The position numbers and the translations under genes were made by a program. Positions 1 to 9,616 of a stretch of DNA of 64,000 nucleotides are shown here, in pieces. Each line of letters starts with the position of its first letter. The first letter of the stretch is position 1. Source of the DNA: Pseudidiomarina planktonica (GTDB taxonomy: Bacteria; Pseudomonadota; Gammaproteobacteria; Enterobacterales; Alteromonadaceae); the NCBI RefSeq assembly GCF_900177775.1, contig NZ_FXWH01000001.1, positions 1,178,001-1,242,000 on the forward strand. The letters are read 5' to 3'. The notes below the pieces were generated by a model. That model had not been told where the DNA came from, did not search any database, and saw only the letters and a program-made list of their open reading frames with translations.

Positions 1-2
1 AC

Positions 3-554
3 GGCTTACAGGTGAACTCGCTTGGCTATTTGACCGGCAAGGGCGATGCTGCCATTTGGCGTGGGCCTATGGCCAGTGCGGCACTGCAGCAACTGTTCCG
101 CGACACTAAGTGGCAACCGCTGGATTACCTGCTGGTGGATATGCCGCCGGGCACCGGTGATATTCAACTGACTTTTGCGCAAAAACTGCCGATTACCGGA
201 GCTGTGGTTGTTACCACCCCGCAGAATGTGGCATTGGCTGATGCTGAAAAAGGTATCGCTATGTTCCGTAAGGTGAATATTCCCATTAGCGGTGTGCTGG
301 AAAACATGAGTTATTTCGAATGCAGTCAGTGCGGCCATCAGGAACCTATATTTGGTCGCGACGGTGGTGCGCATACGGCTGCCGAGCAACAAGTTCCATT
401 ATTGGGTCAATGGCCTCTGGCCACGCGCATGCAGGCGGCACTGGATGCCGGTAAGCCGCTGTTAACCAGTAGCCCGGACGACGCTTTGTGCGAAGCTATG
501 CGCCGTAGTGCCGAGCTGCTGGCTGCATCACTTTACCATCAGGCCAAAAAATGA
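3..554 (+). CDS. mrp: Mrp/ApbC-type iron-sulfur cluster carrier ATPase (C-terminal part)
   Basis: This is the C-terminal half of a Mrp/ApbC P-loop NTPase, a cytosolic carrier that delivers Fe-S clusters to apoproteins. The frame is open to the left edge, so the Walker A region and the true start lie outside the window; the GTG at 12 is internal. Visible family features are WRGPMAS, the DMPPGTGD Walker B-like stretch, TTPQNVALADA, and ENMSYFECSQCGHQEPIFG with the CxxC that binds the bridging cluster. The order of motifs matches E. coli Mrp closely. dcd follows after 123 bases in the same direction, a common gammaproteobacterial arrangement. The identification is secure; only completeness is lacking. 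Confidence 0.95.
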   Translation, partial: GLQVNSLGYLTGKGDAAIWRGPMASAALQQLFRDTKWQPLDYLLVDMPPGTGDIQLTFAQKLPITGAVVVTTPQNVALADAEKGIAMFRKVNIPISGVLENMSYFECSQCGHQEPIFGRDGGAHTAAEQQVPLLGQWPLATRMQAALDAGKPLLTSSPDDALCEAMRRSAELLAASLYHQAKK

Positions 555-677
555 GGCCGGCAGTGAAACGGTGAACGGGCAAACTAAGTAACGACAAAGC
601 AGCCTGTTAGTGGTAAAAATAGACCCAATTAATTTAAGTGCCGAAGCACGTAAAGTTAGCAATAAAAAGGTAGCACA

Positions 678-1265
678 ATGCGGTTAACGGACAGACAAAT
701 AGAAGACTATTTAGAACGAGGCCTGATTGGTATTGAGCCTACGCCTCAGCAGGAAGATATTAGCGGGGTTACGGTTGATATCCATCTGGGTAACGAGTTC
801 CGGGTGTTACAGGACCACGCTGCGCCTTTTATTGATATCAGCGGGCCACGCCATGAAATTGACCGCGCTATTCAGCAAGTGATGAGCGACCCAATAGTAT
901 TGTCGGAAGACAATGCGTTTTTCATTCATCCGGGTGAGTTTGCTTTGGCTGTAACGCACGAAGCCGTGACTTTGCCGGATAACATGGTGGGTTGGCTGGA
1001 TGGCCGCTCATCGCTGGCCCGTTTAGGTTTAATGGTACACGTTACCGCACACCGTATTGACCCGGGTTGGTCAGGGCAGGTGGTACTGGAGTTCTTTAAC
1101 AGCGGTAAGTTACCACTGGCACTTCGACCGTTAATGAAAATTGGTGCGCTTAGCTTTGAGTTGCTGGATGAATCTTGTTTGCGCCCGTATAGCAAACGTC
1201 AGGACGCCAAATACAAAGACCAACGCGGCGCTGTAGCATCGCGTATTTCAGCCGACGGTTCCTGA
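678..1265 (+). CDS. dcd: dCTP deaminase
   Basis: A 195-residue dCTP deaminase, which converts dCTP to dUTP and so feeds dTMP synthesis through dUTPase. It acts as a cytosolic homotrimer. The length matches the E. coli enzyme (about 193 residues). The family core [20 protein letters not shown], followed by [15 protein letters not shown], is intact and includes the catalytic Glu region and nucleotide-binding Ser/Arg residues. [12 protein letters not shown] is also typical. The ATG at 678 has an AAGGT-like ribosome binding site about 7 bases upstream. A strong hairpin terminator lies directly after the stop. Confidence 0.96.
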   Translation: MRLTDRQIEDYLERGLIGIEPTPQQEDISGVTVDIHLGNEFRVLQDHAAPFIDISGPRHEIDRAIQQVMSDPIVLSEDNAFFIHPGEFALAVTHEAVTLPDNMVGWLDGRSSLARLGLMVHVTAHRIDPGWSGQVVLEFFNSGKLPLALRPLMKIGALSFELLDESCLRPYSKRQDAKYKDQRGAVASRISADGS

Positions 1266-1299
1266 TTCGATCCGGTAACGGAATAAAGTAACGGATATG

Positions 1300-1327
1300 A
1301 AAAAGCCCGCTAACAGCGGGCTTTTTT
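1300..1327. terminator. Bidirectional intrinsic terminator between dcd and the M14 peptidase gene
   Basis: A run of A, then GCCCGC, loop TAACA, GCGGGC and six T. The 6 bp GC stem is flanked by A on the left and T on the right, so it can stop dcd on the plus strand and the convergent peptidase gene on the minus strand. Confidence 0.9.
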
Positions 1328-1347
1328 GTGGGTATAGCTATACCAGC

Positions 1348-4026
1348 TTAGCGCAGCGGAGTCGCATGTGCGGCAGCACGGAAAATGCTGTTCATAAACA
1401 ACACATTCAGGCCATCTAAGTAAGCACGGTAGGTTGGTTCCTGAGTATAAGAAATCACCATGCCTTTGCCTTTTGGTTGCCACATAACCAGTGGTTTAAA
1501 GGCGATTTGAGTGCGGGTTTCGTCCCAGATAAAGCCACTGGCCAGAACGTCGTCAGGTCCGGCAAAGGTAGCAATGTTGCGGCCGTTATCAATGGTTAGT
1601 GGGGTGTAGATATCGTTACCCACTACCAAAGACACCACTTCTGGTTTCACCCCTGCGCTTAACCAGTGTTCCTGATCAACGTTGGTATTTGCCAAAACAC
1701 CTGATACCCAGTAAGGATCAACATCAGCAGGGTCAACCGCGTGTTGTAATTCGGCCGCAGTTTCAAACAACTGACCTTTGGTAACTGAGTCATCATGGCC
1801 ATTCACGTCTTCTTTGTCTGACGCAGCCAGTTCACGTTTACTGTTGATGAAGTTTTGCTCAACGGCATAACGCGTAGCGCGGCCTAGTGTAATCAGAACA
1901 CCGCCATCGGCAATCCACTCTTTCAGGTTGCTGGTACCAGACTCACCAAAGGACTGCTGATAGTCGCGATAGCTGCCAGGTAAAATCAGTACCTGATAAT
2001 GGCTTAAGTCAGCGCGCGCCAGTTGGTTCGGGCGAATAGCCGTAACCGGGTAGTTAAACTGACGCTCAATAACAAAGCGCGTATTACCGGCACTTAGCAC
2101 ACTGGCCGGTTCGTCCCAGGCAATGGCAATGTTTGGTGCATGCATACGCACCACGTTTTCCGAGCCGAAGTTTGGGCCGTCAACAACCCAGCTTGAATCA
2201 ACGCCAGTTACCGTAGCGCCGCTTTCATTGGCAATAGCTGTTATTTTATTGACCAAATCCGCGCCGTTATCACTGCGAGTTAGAATTAACGAACCAGCCG
2301 GGTACTTGCTGCCATTTTCCAGCGTGAACGGCAAATCGCTGCTTTTCACCACTAAATCATGACGTAACGCAGCGGTTAAGAAACGACCCGCATTCATGTC
2401 GCCCCAAGGTACTAAGAAAGCGACTTCAGCGTCGGCATTAATCACCTGACCTGGTTTAATACGTTGGTTGTCAGCCGCTACGGTTGCTACGCGAGGCGTG
2501 CGTCCACACGTGTCTGGTGCCACGTTAAACATTAACGGCAGTGACCAGGCGGTTACATCGTAAATTTGGTCAGGTAGGTTGTTGCCACGGCGACGTTCCT
2601 GTTCCGCGATAAAATGCGGTGCCATGTCAATTTGCTGATCCAACAAGGTGCCAATCATGCGATAAGCCGGCTGGGCTTTGTCCACAATAAAGGTGCCTTG
2701 CGGGTAGTCGGTGCCACAGGTTTTAAAGCTTTCTTCGGCCCGTTGCACGTCAATACCATGGTCCGTCATCAGCGCCGCTAGTTTTTGTGTTGCTGCAGCG
2801 TCTTTTTCAGGATTAAAAATCAAGTAACGTTCGTCGTGCTGACGCCCTTCATCAATAGCGCTTTTACGGTATTCCCAAAAGTTATTCAGCAGGGCTTCAC
2901 GTCTATTCGACACGGTTTCAACGGTTGCTACAGAAGCAATAAAGTGGCGGTAAACGCCATCACCATAGGTAAGAATGTCACCATCTTTGGTGCGGAATTC
3001 GTGTCCACGCGACGATGCCATTTCATAAGTCATGGATAAAGCACCATGATAGGCCGGCCAACTGGCACCGTAACCCGGATAGAAGGCATCAAAAATTTCA
3101 CGAGTGAAGTAATCAAAACCTTCCCGATCAAACCAGGCGCCGTTGTTTTTACCAATCCAGTTTAAACCTTCACGCTGTGACTCGGTAATGTACGGGTTAT
3201 AAGGTTCAGCTTCTGGGGTAAAGTAGTAGCTACTGTCGCCACTCATTTCGTGTAAATCCACGAACGCCAGTGGGTAGTACTTTAGCAGCTCAGCAACCTG
3301 ACCTTTGATTTCTGGTTGCGTTAAGGCTAACCAGTCACGGTTCATATCGAATAAGTAGTGGTTGGTACGGCCGTTTGGCCAAGGTTCATTATGTTCTACT
3401 GAAATACGATCCGCAGAATGCACCATGCCGGCATTCTGATAGTAACGATTCACGAAGCGGCCACGGCCGTCCGGGTTTTGCAGCGGATCAATAAACACCA
3501 CGGTATTGTCTAAATAACCCTGAGTTTTCTCATCGGTAGCTGCCAGCAAGTGGTAGGCAGTTAATAATGCTGCTTCCGGTGACGAGATTTCATTACCATG
3601 CACACCGTACGACAACCAGATGCTGGCTGGCAGTGATTGCATAATGGATTCGGCGCCACTGGTGTTAGTAACGCGTGGGTCAGCCAATTGCTGTATCTGA
3701 GTTTGAAATTCATCAAAGTTGGCCATGTTATCGGCACTGGAAATAGCCAGATAAACCAACGGACGACCTTCCCAGCTAGTTCCGTAATCAAGTAGTTTTA
3801 CGCGATCCGGATGTGCCTCAGCCAGCGCTGTTAAATAAGTCACAATGGCTTCAGGGCTGGAGATTCTGCTGGCTAAGTCATAGCCCAGCACTTTTTCTAC
3901 GGTTGGTGTGGCGGTGTCGTAAGTAACGTCAAGACCAAGGTCAGCGGTGCTGGCTTGGGCCAGGCCGAATAGGCCACTGCAACAGAGTGCCAGACTCGCT
4001 GCACGAAAAACTTTGGCGGGTTTCAT
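1348..4026 (-). CDS. Secreted M14-family zinc carboxypeptidase with C-terminal extension
   Basis: An 892-residue exported metallopeptidase. Residues 1-25 form a signal peptide ending near AQA. The M14 domain spans roughly residues 45-380: HGNE at 143-146 supplies the His and Glu zinc ligands, H259 in VDLHEMSG is the likely third ligand, and E335 in TYEMASS fits the catalytic Glu. Downstream, around residues 660-760, is a glutamine-amidotransferase-like fold (NQLARADLSHYQVLILPGS then EWIADGGVLITLG), seen in large secreted M14 proteins of marine gammaproteobacteria. The start ATG is preceded by AAGGAAG. It probably helps digest peptides outside the cytoplasm; the exact specificity cannot be told. 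Confidence 0.88.
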   Translation of the reverse strand: MKPAKVFRAASLALCCSGLFGLAQASTADLGLDVTYDTATPTVEKVLGYDLASRISSPEAIVTYLTALAEAHPDRVKLLDYGTSWEGRPLVYLAISSADNMANFDEFQTQIQQLADPRVTNTSGAESIMQSLPASIWLSYGVHGNEISSPEAALLTAYHLLAATDEKTQGYLDNTVVFIDPLQNPDGRGRFVNRYYQNAGMVHSADRISVEHNEPWPNGRTNHYLFDMNRDWLALTQPEIKGQVAELLKYYPLAFVDLHEMSGDSSYYFTPEAEPYNPYITESQREGLNWIGKNNGAWFDREGFDYFTREIFDAFYPGYGASWPAYHGALSMTYEMASSRGHEFRTKDGDILTYGDGVYRHFIASVATVETVSNRREALLNNFWEYRKSAIDEGRQHDERYLIFNPEKDAAATQKLAALMTDHGIDVQRAEESFKTCGTDYPQGTFIVDKAQPAYRMIGTLLDQQIDMAPHFIAEQERRRGNNLPDQIYDVTAWSLPLMFNVAPDTCGRTPRVATVAADNQRIKPGQVINADAEVAFLVPWGDMNAGRFLTAALRHDLVVKSSDLPFTLENGSKYPAGSLILTRSDNGADLVNKITAIANESGATVTGVDSSWVVDGPNFGSENVVRMHAPNIAIAWDEPASVLSAGNTRFVIERQFNYPVTAIRPNQLARADLSHYQVLILPGSYRDYQQSFGESGTSNLKEWIADGGVLITLGRATRYAVEQNFINSKRELAASDKEDVNGHDDSVTKGQLFETAAELQHAVDPADVDPYWVSGVLANTNVDQEHWLSAGVKPEVVSLVVGNDIYTPLTIDNGRNIATFAGPDDVLASGFIWDETRTQIAFKPLVMWQPKGKGMVISYTQEPTYRAYLDGLNVLFMNSIFRAAAHATPLR

Positions 4027-4050
4027 TTAAGCTTCCTTGTATTATTTTTT

Positions 4051-4944
4051 TCAGGCTGCGGAGTGAAATTGCGCCACTGCTGAGCGAATCGCCTGTAACA
4101 ACGACTCGGCGTCATGGCGGTGTGGTACATCACTATCCGCCTGTACGCTGTTAATCACTGGCACTTTCACCCCGTGCGTATTGTTGTTGGAAATTACCGC
4201 ATCAATCAGCTGATGGCCAAGCTGTTGTTCCAGCCAGGCTAAGCGTTGTGCCAGCGATAATTGTCCCGCAGGGCTCTTTTCCGCAACCAGATTATCAATG
4301 AATAGCACGTTGGCCTGACTATCTGCGATAGCCTGACTAATATCCTCGACCAGCAGCGGTGGTAGTACGGAAGTAAGGAAACTACCCGGGCCAAGAATGA
4401 TAAGATCACTGCGGCGAATGTGCCGAACGGCTTCTGGTGTCGCTGATACCGAACCATTCAAACGTAACGACAGGGGCATACGAGTAAGCTTGTCGACCCG
4501 TATTTCGCCATAGCAATCAATACCTTCATGGGTAGTCGCAATAAGGTCAGTGGGGTTTTCGGACATTGGCAATAAGCGCGTATCAACGCTCAGCAAACGA
4601 CTTAGCAGTTGAATGCCGTCTAGCGGACGGGCGCTTAGTTGGTCCAGGGTGTACAGTAAGAGGTTGCCGAAGTTGTGGCCGGTAAGGCTGGTGTCGCCGC
4701 TAAACCGGTAGTTCAGTACTTCTGCAGCTAGTGGTTGTTCCACCAGTTGCGACAGGCAGTTGCGAATATCGCCCCAGGCAATGCAGTGATGGGTTTGGCG
4801 CAGCAAGCCGGTAGCACCGCCATTGTCTGTAGTTGCGACAATGCCGACTAAGCGTCGTTCCAGAAACGACAATGTAGAAAGTAGTCGGCCCAAACCATGG
4901 CCACCACCAATTGCAGTAATTCGACGTAAATGCTCGAGTTCCAT
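4051..4944 (-). CDS. YvcK/CofD-like protein (gluconeogenesis factor family)
   Basis: A cytosolic protein of the YvcK/YbhK branch of the CofD family (297 residues from the ATG at 4944). In Bacillus, YvcK is needed for growth on gluconeogenic carbon and for cell shape and binds UDP-sugars; E. coli YbhK is the enterobacterial relative. N-terminal GGGHGLGRLLSTL followed by ATTDNGGATG is the nucleotide-binding signature. ILGPGSFLTSVLPPLL, VFIDNL and ISNNNTHG are further family motifs. The frame extends to a GTG at 4959, but that has no ribosome binding site, so the ATG is preferred. It is divergent from selO with about 110 bases between the starts; the hairpin ACCGAA-ATGC-TTCGGT lies at 4977-4992 in that spacer. 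Confidence 0.9.
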   Translation of the reverse strand: MELEHLRRITAIGGGHGLGRLLSTLSFLERRLVGIVATTDNGGATGLLRQTHHCIAWGDIRNCLSQLVEQPLAAEVLNYRFSGDTSLTGHNFGNLLLYTLDQLSARPLDGIQLLSRLLSVDTRLLPMSENPTDLIATTHEGIDCYGEIRVDKLTRMPLSLRLNGSVSATPEAVRHIRRSDLIILGPGSFLTSVLPPLLVEDISQAIADSQANVLFIDNLVAEKSPAGQLSLAQRLAWLEQQLGHQLIDAVISNNNTHGVKVPVINSVQADSDVPHRHDAESLLQAIRSAVAQFHSAA

Positions 4945-5056
4945 AATTTGGCTCGTCACGTATTTATGCAGAAACTACCGAAATGCTTCGGTTACTGCAA
5001 GCTTACGAGACAAGCTACTCCCTGTTATTATTGTTATTCATGGTTTTGGAGAGCTT

Positions 5057-6487
5057 ATGCCCAATCAATTTCGTTTCGACAACAGGTTTTTACGCGAGTT
5101 CCCGGCCTTGTTGCACGAACAACAGCAAGCGCCACTAGAGCAGCCACAACTGGTTATTGCCAATCAGGCGTTGCTACACGAACTGCAACTGCCGGTAACG
5201 GCAGAGCAGCTACCTAGTACTTTTGGTGGTAATCGCCAAATGCCAGGCAGTCAGCCGCTGGCACAAAAGTATGCGGGGCACCAGTTTGGTCACTATAACC
5301 CTTACTTGGGTGATGGCCGTGGCTTACTGCTGGGTGAGTGGGTAACTGACCAACAACGCGTGGATATTCACTTGAAAGGAGCCGGACCCACTCCTTACAG
5401 TCGCGGAGCAGACGGTAGGGCGGTACTGCGTTCCTGTATTCGTGAATTTCTTGGCAGCGAAGCCTTGTATCACTTAGGTATTCCAACCACGCGGGCGTTA
5501 AGCGTAGTAGCTGGCGCCACTGTGGTGCAACGTGAACAACCTGAGCCCGGTGCCATGCTGGCGCGGGTGGCGCGTACGCATATTCGCTTTGGTCATTTCG
5601 AACATTGCTACCATCGTGGTTTGTCGAATGAACTTACCGGCTTAATGAACTACGTGATTGAAACCCAGTGGCCTGACTTAGCTGAGCAACCTGAAACCGA
5701 ATTCTTTGAACGAGTGGTGCAGAGTACCGCTGCTATGGTGGCCGGCTGGCAGGCGTACGGCTTTAATCACGGGGTCATGAACACCGACAACATGAGTATT
5801 GTTGGCGAAACTTTTGATTTTGGTCCGTTCCAGTTTATGGACACCTACAATCCTAAGTTAATTTGTAATCATTCGGACCATACCGGGCGGTACGCCTTTG
5901 ATCAGCAGCCTTCTATTGCCCTGTGGAACCTGAACTGTCTGGCGCTGGCGCTGAGTCCGTTAATTGAATCAGACGCGCTGGTGGCAGCACTGAAACGCTT
6001 TGAAGGCTATTTACACCGGGATTACTGGGCATTAATGGCAAAACGCTTTGGGTTAACCGAAGTAGGTACCGAAGATCGTCAATTGATGTCTGAATACTTA
6101 GACATACTGGCACGCCAGCAACGGGACTTTACCTTAAGTATGCGAGCCCTGGCGGAAGCCCCGGAGCAGGGCGTAGCCGAGTTGATCGATAGCGATAATA
6201 GTGGTGAGTTAGCCAACTGGTGGCAACGCTACCACAGCCGCTGGCAGGCTGATGTATTAAGTGCCAAGCAGAAGCAAACGCAAATGCTGGCCGCGAATCC
6301 GCGTTATATTTTGCGCAACTATTTAGCTCAGGAGGCCATTGTAGCGGCTGAGCAGGGTGATTTAAGCGTGCTGGAGGACCTGTACAAAACTCTGCAACAG
6401 CCGTTTACCTATCAGGCTGAGCGTGACCGTTTTGCCAAAGTGCCGCCGGCCTGGGCCAGCGAACTTGAAATTTCCTGCTCCAGCTAA
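5057..6487 (+). CDS. selO: SelO/YdiU protein adenylyltransferase
   Basis: A 476-residue SelO-family pseudokinase. These enzymes bind ATP in a flipped orientation and transfer AMP to Ser, Thr or Tyr of target proteins, and have been linked to redox homeostasis. Visible features are HQFGHYNPYLGDGRG, the Lys-containing HLKGAGPTPYSRGADGR, NHGVMNTDNMS in the catalytic region, and the metal-binding DFGPFQFMD. The protein ends in Cys-Ser-Ser, which corresponds to the C-terminal Sec/Cys site of the family. The frame is open back to 4823, but the ATG at 5057 follows TTGGAGAG and gives the length of E. coli YdiU (478 residues). The longer reading would overlap the divergent gene. Confidence 0.94.
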   Translation: MPNQFRFDNRFLREFPALLHEQQQAPLEQPQLVIANQALLHELQLPVTAEQLPSTFGGNRQMPGSQPLAQKYAGHQFGHYNPYLGDGRGLLLGEWVTDQQRVDIHLKGAGPTPYSRGADGRAVLRSCIREFLGSEALYHLGIPTTRALSVVAGATVVQREQPEPGAMLARVARTHIRFGHFEHCYHRGLSNELTGLMNYVIETQWPDLAEQPETEFFERVVQSTAAMVAGWQAYGFNHGVMNTDNMSIVGETFDFGPFQFMDTYNPKLICNHSDHTGRYAFDQQPSIALWNLNCLALALSPLIESDALVAALKRFEGYLHRDYWALMAKRFGLTEVGTEDRQLMSEYLDILARQQRDFTLSMRALAEAPEQGVAELIDSDNSGELANWWQRYHSRWQADVLSAKQKQTQMLAANPRYILRNYLAQEAIVAAEQGDLSVLEDLYKTLQQPFTYQAERDRFAKVPPAWASELEISCSS

Positions 6488-6589
6488 GAATAGTTTTATT
6501 CCAACAGGTTACTTTTGGTAAAGACTTTGTAAATTTAATGAGGTAACGGAATTTTTTTTAATTTTAACTATCACATTATCCGTTGCTGC

Positions 6590-6615
6590 ATGGTGACACG
6601 GATGTCGCCATTTTT
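6590..6615 (+). terminator. Probable intrinsic terminator downstream of selO
   Basis: ATGGTGACA, loop CGGA, TGTCGCCAT, followed by T residues. The 9 bp stem contains one G-T pair. It lies about 100 bases after the selO stop and before the DUF192 gene. The rest of the 205-base gap is AT-rich with no recognised feature. Confidence 0.55.
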
Positions 6616-6692
6616 CTCATGCTAAGCAATTGAGTTGCCCTCAGAAAGCGCTATAGTGACGGTTCTACACTGGTCATTCAGGATTCAACTAC

Positions 6693-7184
6693 ATGGCGGC
6701 TATGCGACTACCTACTCTTTTTATTGCCGGATTTGCGTTAACTTTTTTTACCGAGGTATCGGCACAGTCAAATCTGGAAACTACGCAGCTGTGTGTGGGT
6801 GACCATGCGCAGGTAATTACCGCTGAAGTAGCGGACACCTTAACGACCAGAGCGCGCGGGTTAATGCAGCGCGAATCTTTACAACCTCACCATGGCATGT
6901 TGTTTCGTTACGATAGTGTGCGCCCCGGGCACAATGGGTTCTGGATGTATCAAACCTTAATTCCACTGGATATTGCCTTTATTGATTCTAACCACCGCAT
7001 TGTACGCATTATGCAAATGCAGCCTTGTACCAGCATAGACCCCGCTAACTGCCCAAGCTACCGCCCTGGTAAAGAGTATCAAAGTGCGTTGGAAATGGAC
7101 TTTGGCTATTTTCAGGATGTTGGCATTGCGGTGGGTGATACGCTGCGTGAAGCAAAAAATGGTAGCTGCGCTGGGACTGAATAA
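6693..7184 (+). CDS. Exported DUF192 family protein
   Basis: A 163-residue DUF192 protein with an N-terminal signal peptide (about residues 1-24, cleaved near VSAQS). The DUF192 core is clear: TTRARGLMQRESL, GMLFRYD, NGFWMYQTLIPLDIAFID, then VRIMQMQPC and ALEMDFGYF. The family is widespread, mostly secreted or periplasmic, and has no settled function. The paired cysteines in QPCTSIDPANCPSY may form a disulfide outside the cytoplasm. It stands between two single genes and no operon is evident. Confidence 0.85.
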   Translation: MAAMRLPTLFIAGFALTFFTEVSAQSNLETTQLCVGDHAQVITAEVADTLTTRARGLMQRESLQPHHGMLFRYDSVRPGHNGFWMYQTLIPLDIAFIDSNHRIVRIMQMQPCTSIDPANCPSYRPGKEYQSALEMDFGYFQDVGIAVGDTLREAKNGSCAGTE

Positions 7185-7237
7185 TTGGTAGTCTTTACGA
7201 ATAACTAAAAGTCATCAACTGAAAATAGGATGCTGTG

Positions 7238-8920
7238 ATGAAACATTTCTCGATATGGACAGCGACAGCCTTGTCGCTTGCAATTGCCAGTGGTTGCTCA
7301 GATGCGCCAGATGCGGACAGCGAAACCCGCATGGAAGAATCGGCGCTAGAAGTTGCCGAATTTAACGAGAACTACCGTGACTACTTGAAGCGCTTGTCGT
7401 CAGACGAGTTTGAAGGCCGCGCGCCCGCTAGTGACGGCGAAGAACTGACGGTAGATATGCTGTCGAGCAAGTTTGCCGAGTGGGGCTTAAAGCCTTACAA
7501 CTCGGAAACCGGCAGCTACGAGCAGAAAGTTCCGCTGGTTAAAATGATTCCTTATAAAGTCAGCAGCATGACTTTCAGTGGCGACACTGCTGTTGATGCA
7601 TTTGAATACAGAACTGAAATGATGGCCTGGAGTCCACGAGTGGTTGAAGATATTCAACTGGACAACAGCGAAGTGGTATTCGTGGGCTACGGTATTGTGG
7701 CACCGGAGTACGACTGGAACGACTACGAAGATTTGGATGTTGAGGGTAAAACGGTAGTTATGCTGGTGAATGATCCCGGCTACGACACCCAGGATGCTGA
7801 ATTATTTAATGGCTCAGCCATGACTTACTATGGTCGCTGGACTTATAAATACGAAGAAGCTGCGCGGCAGGGCGCCGCGGCAGCTTTAGTGATTCATGAA
7901 ACCGGACCTGCAGGTTATGGTTGGGGCGTAGTAGCAGGTGGTTCACCGGTGCGCTTTGACTTAGCCCGCGACAACAAGAATATGGACCGGGTTCAGGTGG
8001 AAGGTTGGATTACTTCGGAAAGCGCCGATCAACTGTTCGCTGCCCAGGGCAAGTCTCTGGCAGAAATGCGTGAGCAAGCCCAGCGCACTGACTTTGCCGC
8101 GGTTAGCCTGAATACAGCGCTGAATGTTCGGGTGCAGAGTAAATTTGAATATCTGGACTCGTCCAATGTAGTGGGTTACATCGAAGGTACTGAAACACCT
8201 GAAGAACATGTGATTTACATGGCGCATTGGGACCACCTCGGCGTTGACCCAATTAATACCGAAGACCCGATTTATAATGGTGCACAGGACAACGCCAGTG
8301 GTACCGCTGGTTTGTTAGCTATTGCCGAGAAATTTGCCCAGGCACCAGCGCCTAAGCGTTCTATTGTATTTGCAGCGGTAGCGGCGGAAGAACGTGGTTT
8401 ATTAGGTTCTGACTGGTACGCGAACAATCCGCTATTTCCACTTAGTAAAGCGGTTGCCGGTATAAACATGGACGTGATGAACGTGTATGGTCCGGTACGT
8501 GACATGGTGGTAGTAGGTTTTGGGAATTCTGAACTGGAAGATTACCTGGAACGTTATGTTCAGCCGCAGAATCGTTATATTGCCCCTGAACCTACGCCGG
8601 AAGTTGGCTCATTTTACCGCTCAGATCACTTCAATCTGGCGAAAAAAGGCGTACCTATGTTGTATGCTAAAGGCGGCAACGATCACTTTGAACACGGCCG
8701 TGCACACGTTGAAGAGCAGCGTGCAGAGTATATTCGTACGGCTTATCACAAGCCTGCCGATGAGTATAACGAAGACTGGGATTTACGCGGTGTACAGCAA
8801 GACTTAAGCGTTTATTTTAGTATTGGTAGCGAACTGGCCAATAGTGATGCCTGGCCAAGCTGGAACGATGGCAACGAATTCAAAGCCATTCGCGATGAGA
8901 CTGCCGACCAACGTCAGTAG
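7238..8920 (+). CDS. M28-family metallopeptidase, lipoprotein
   Basis: A 560-residue lipid-anchored zinc aminopeptidase. The N-terminus MKHFSIWTATALSLAIASG ends in a lipobox Cys (ASGCSD). A PA-like insert lies around residues 140-280 (VFVGYGIVAPEYDWNDYEDLDVEGK). The M28 catalytic domain follows: AHWDHLG (His ligand), AQDNASG (bridging Asp), AAVAAEERGLLGS (catalytic Glu and Glu ligand), NMDVMN (Asp ligand) and a later His in SDHFNLAKKGVP. The frame includes a GTG at 7235, but the ATG at 7238 follows ATAGGATG and is the better start. With the M14 peptidase upstream it suggests extensive peptide scavenging. A terminator follows. Confidence 0.93.
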   Translation: MKHFSIWTATALSLAIASGCSDAPDADSETRMEESALEVAEFNENYRDYLKRLSSDEFEGRAPASDGEELTVDMLSSKFAEWGLKPYNSETGSYEQKVPLVKMIPYKVSSMTFSGDTAVDAFEYRTEMMAWSPRVVEDIQLDNSEVVFVGYGIVAPEYDWNDYEDLDVEGKTVVMLVNDPGYDTQDAELFNGSAMTYYGRWTYKYEEAARQGAAAALVIHETGPAGYGWGVVAGGSPVRFDLARDNKNMDRVQVEGWITSESADQLFAAQGKSLAEMREQAQRTDFAAVSLNTALNVRVQSKFEYLDSSNVVGYIEGTETPEEHVIYMAHWDHLGVDPINTEDPIYNGAQDNASGTAGLLAIAEKFAQAPAPKRSIVFAAVAAEERGLLGSDWYANNPLFPLSKAVAGINMDVMNVYGPVRDMVVVGFGNSELEDYLERYVQPQNRYIAPEPTPEVGSFYRSDHFNLAKKGVPMLYAKGGNDHFEHGRAHVEEQRAEYIRTAYHKPADEYNEDWDLRGVQQDLSVYFSIGSELANSDAWPSWNDGNEFKAIRDETADQRQ

Positions 8921-8940
8921 GGCTTAGCAGCAGCATTAGA

Positions 8941-8973
8941 AGCGGCAGCCGCCAATGCGCTGCCGCTTTTTTT
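8941..8973 (+). terminator. Intrinsic terminator after the M28 peptidase gene
   Basis: AGCGGCAG, a loop of 11 bases, CTGCCGCT, then a run of T. A GC-rich 8 bp stem with a T tract, 20 bases after the stop codon. Confidence 0.92.
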
Positions 8974-9013
8974 ATGACCAACCGGTAATGATAAAAGGTA
9001 GGAGACAGAACAT

Positions 9014-9568
9014 TTGAATTGGTTAGCAGAAGGTTTCGGCGTTCTTGCGCTGGTGATTAACTTTATTGGCTATCGCCAAAACAATGCCGATAGCTATCGC
9101 ATTGTATCGGCGCTGGCACTAGCCTGTTTGTCTGTTCACTTCTTTATGCTGGGTGCCATGGCAGCTGGCATAGTGCTGGCTATAGGAGTGGTGCGTAACT
9201 TTGTCGCACTGCGCTGGCAAGGGCCGGTGGTACTTTGGGTATTTGTACTGGCGAATCTGGCGTTTATGCTGTGGGAGTGGTTCTGGTTACAGCATGAGTG
9301 GCCGTTATTTGTGGCTTACGCTTCATCGTTAATTTTTACTGTGGGCTCTATTCGTCTGAACAACGCGACGCTTATTCGCAAGTGGTTTATTCTGGCGGAA
9401 ATTTTAGGTTTGATTTATGCGGTATTGGTTGGCAGCGTTTCCGGTTTGTTATTCAATATCGTGAATTTGTCGAGCATTTCCGCGAAGTTGTGGCAAGACG
9501 GGCGGGCTTTGCGGAAGCAAATGGATACAAAGGAAACCACACAGAAGCCGCGGCCACCGCAGCAATAG
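9014..9568 (+). CDS. YgjV-family inner membrane protein
   Basis: A 184-residue multi-spanning membrane protein similar in length and pattern to E. coli YgjV (function unknown). About five or six hydrophobic helices fill the chain, beginning EGFGVLALVINFIGYRQNN and including ACLSVHFFMLGAMAAGIVLAIG. The start is a TTG at 9014, preceded by TAGGAGA at a proper distance; no ATG occurs near the N-terminus. The C-terminal tail is charged and cytoplasmic by the positive-inside rule. A possible promoter for the next gene begins just after the stop. Confidence 0.8.
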   Translation: MNWLAEGFGVLALVINFIGYRQNNADSYRIVSALALACLSVHFFMLGAMAAGIVLAIGVVRNFVALRWQGPVVLWVFVLANLAFMLWEWFWLQHEWPLFVAYASSLIFTVGSIRLNNATLIRKWFILAEILGLIYAVLVGSVSGLLFNIVNLSSISAKLWQDGRALRKQMDTKETTQKPRPPQQ

Positions 9569-9582
9569 TTGGCTGATTGCGA

Positions 9583-9588
9583 TATAAT
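9583..9588 (+). promoter_or_regulatory. Candidate -10 element (TATAAT)
   Basis: A perfect TATAAT 29 bases upstream of the preferred ATG at 9617. No good -35 hexamer sits at standard spacing, so the call is tentative. Confidence 0.3.
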
Positions 9589-9616
9589 AGTGGTTCATTT
9601 AGGAGTAGGAGAGGCT

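Noticed and set aside
4823-5056. N-terminal extension of the selO frame by 78 codons
   Set aside because: It would overlap the divergent YvcK-like gene; the ATG at 5057 has a good ribosome binding site and yields the family length.
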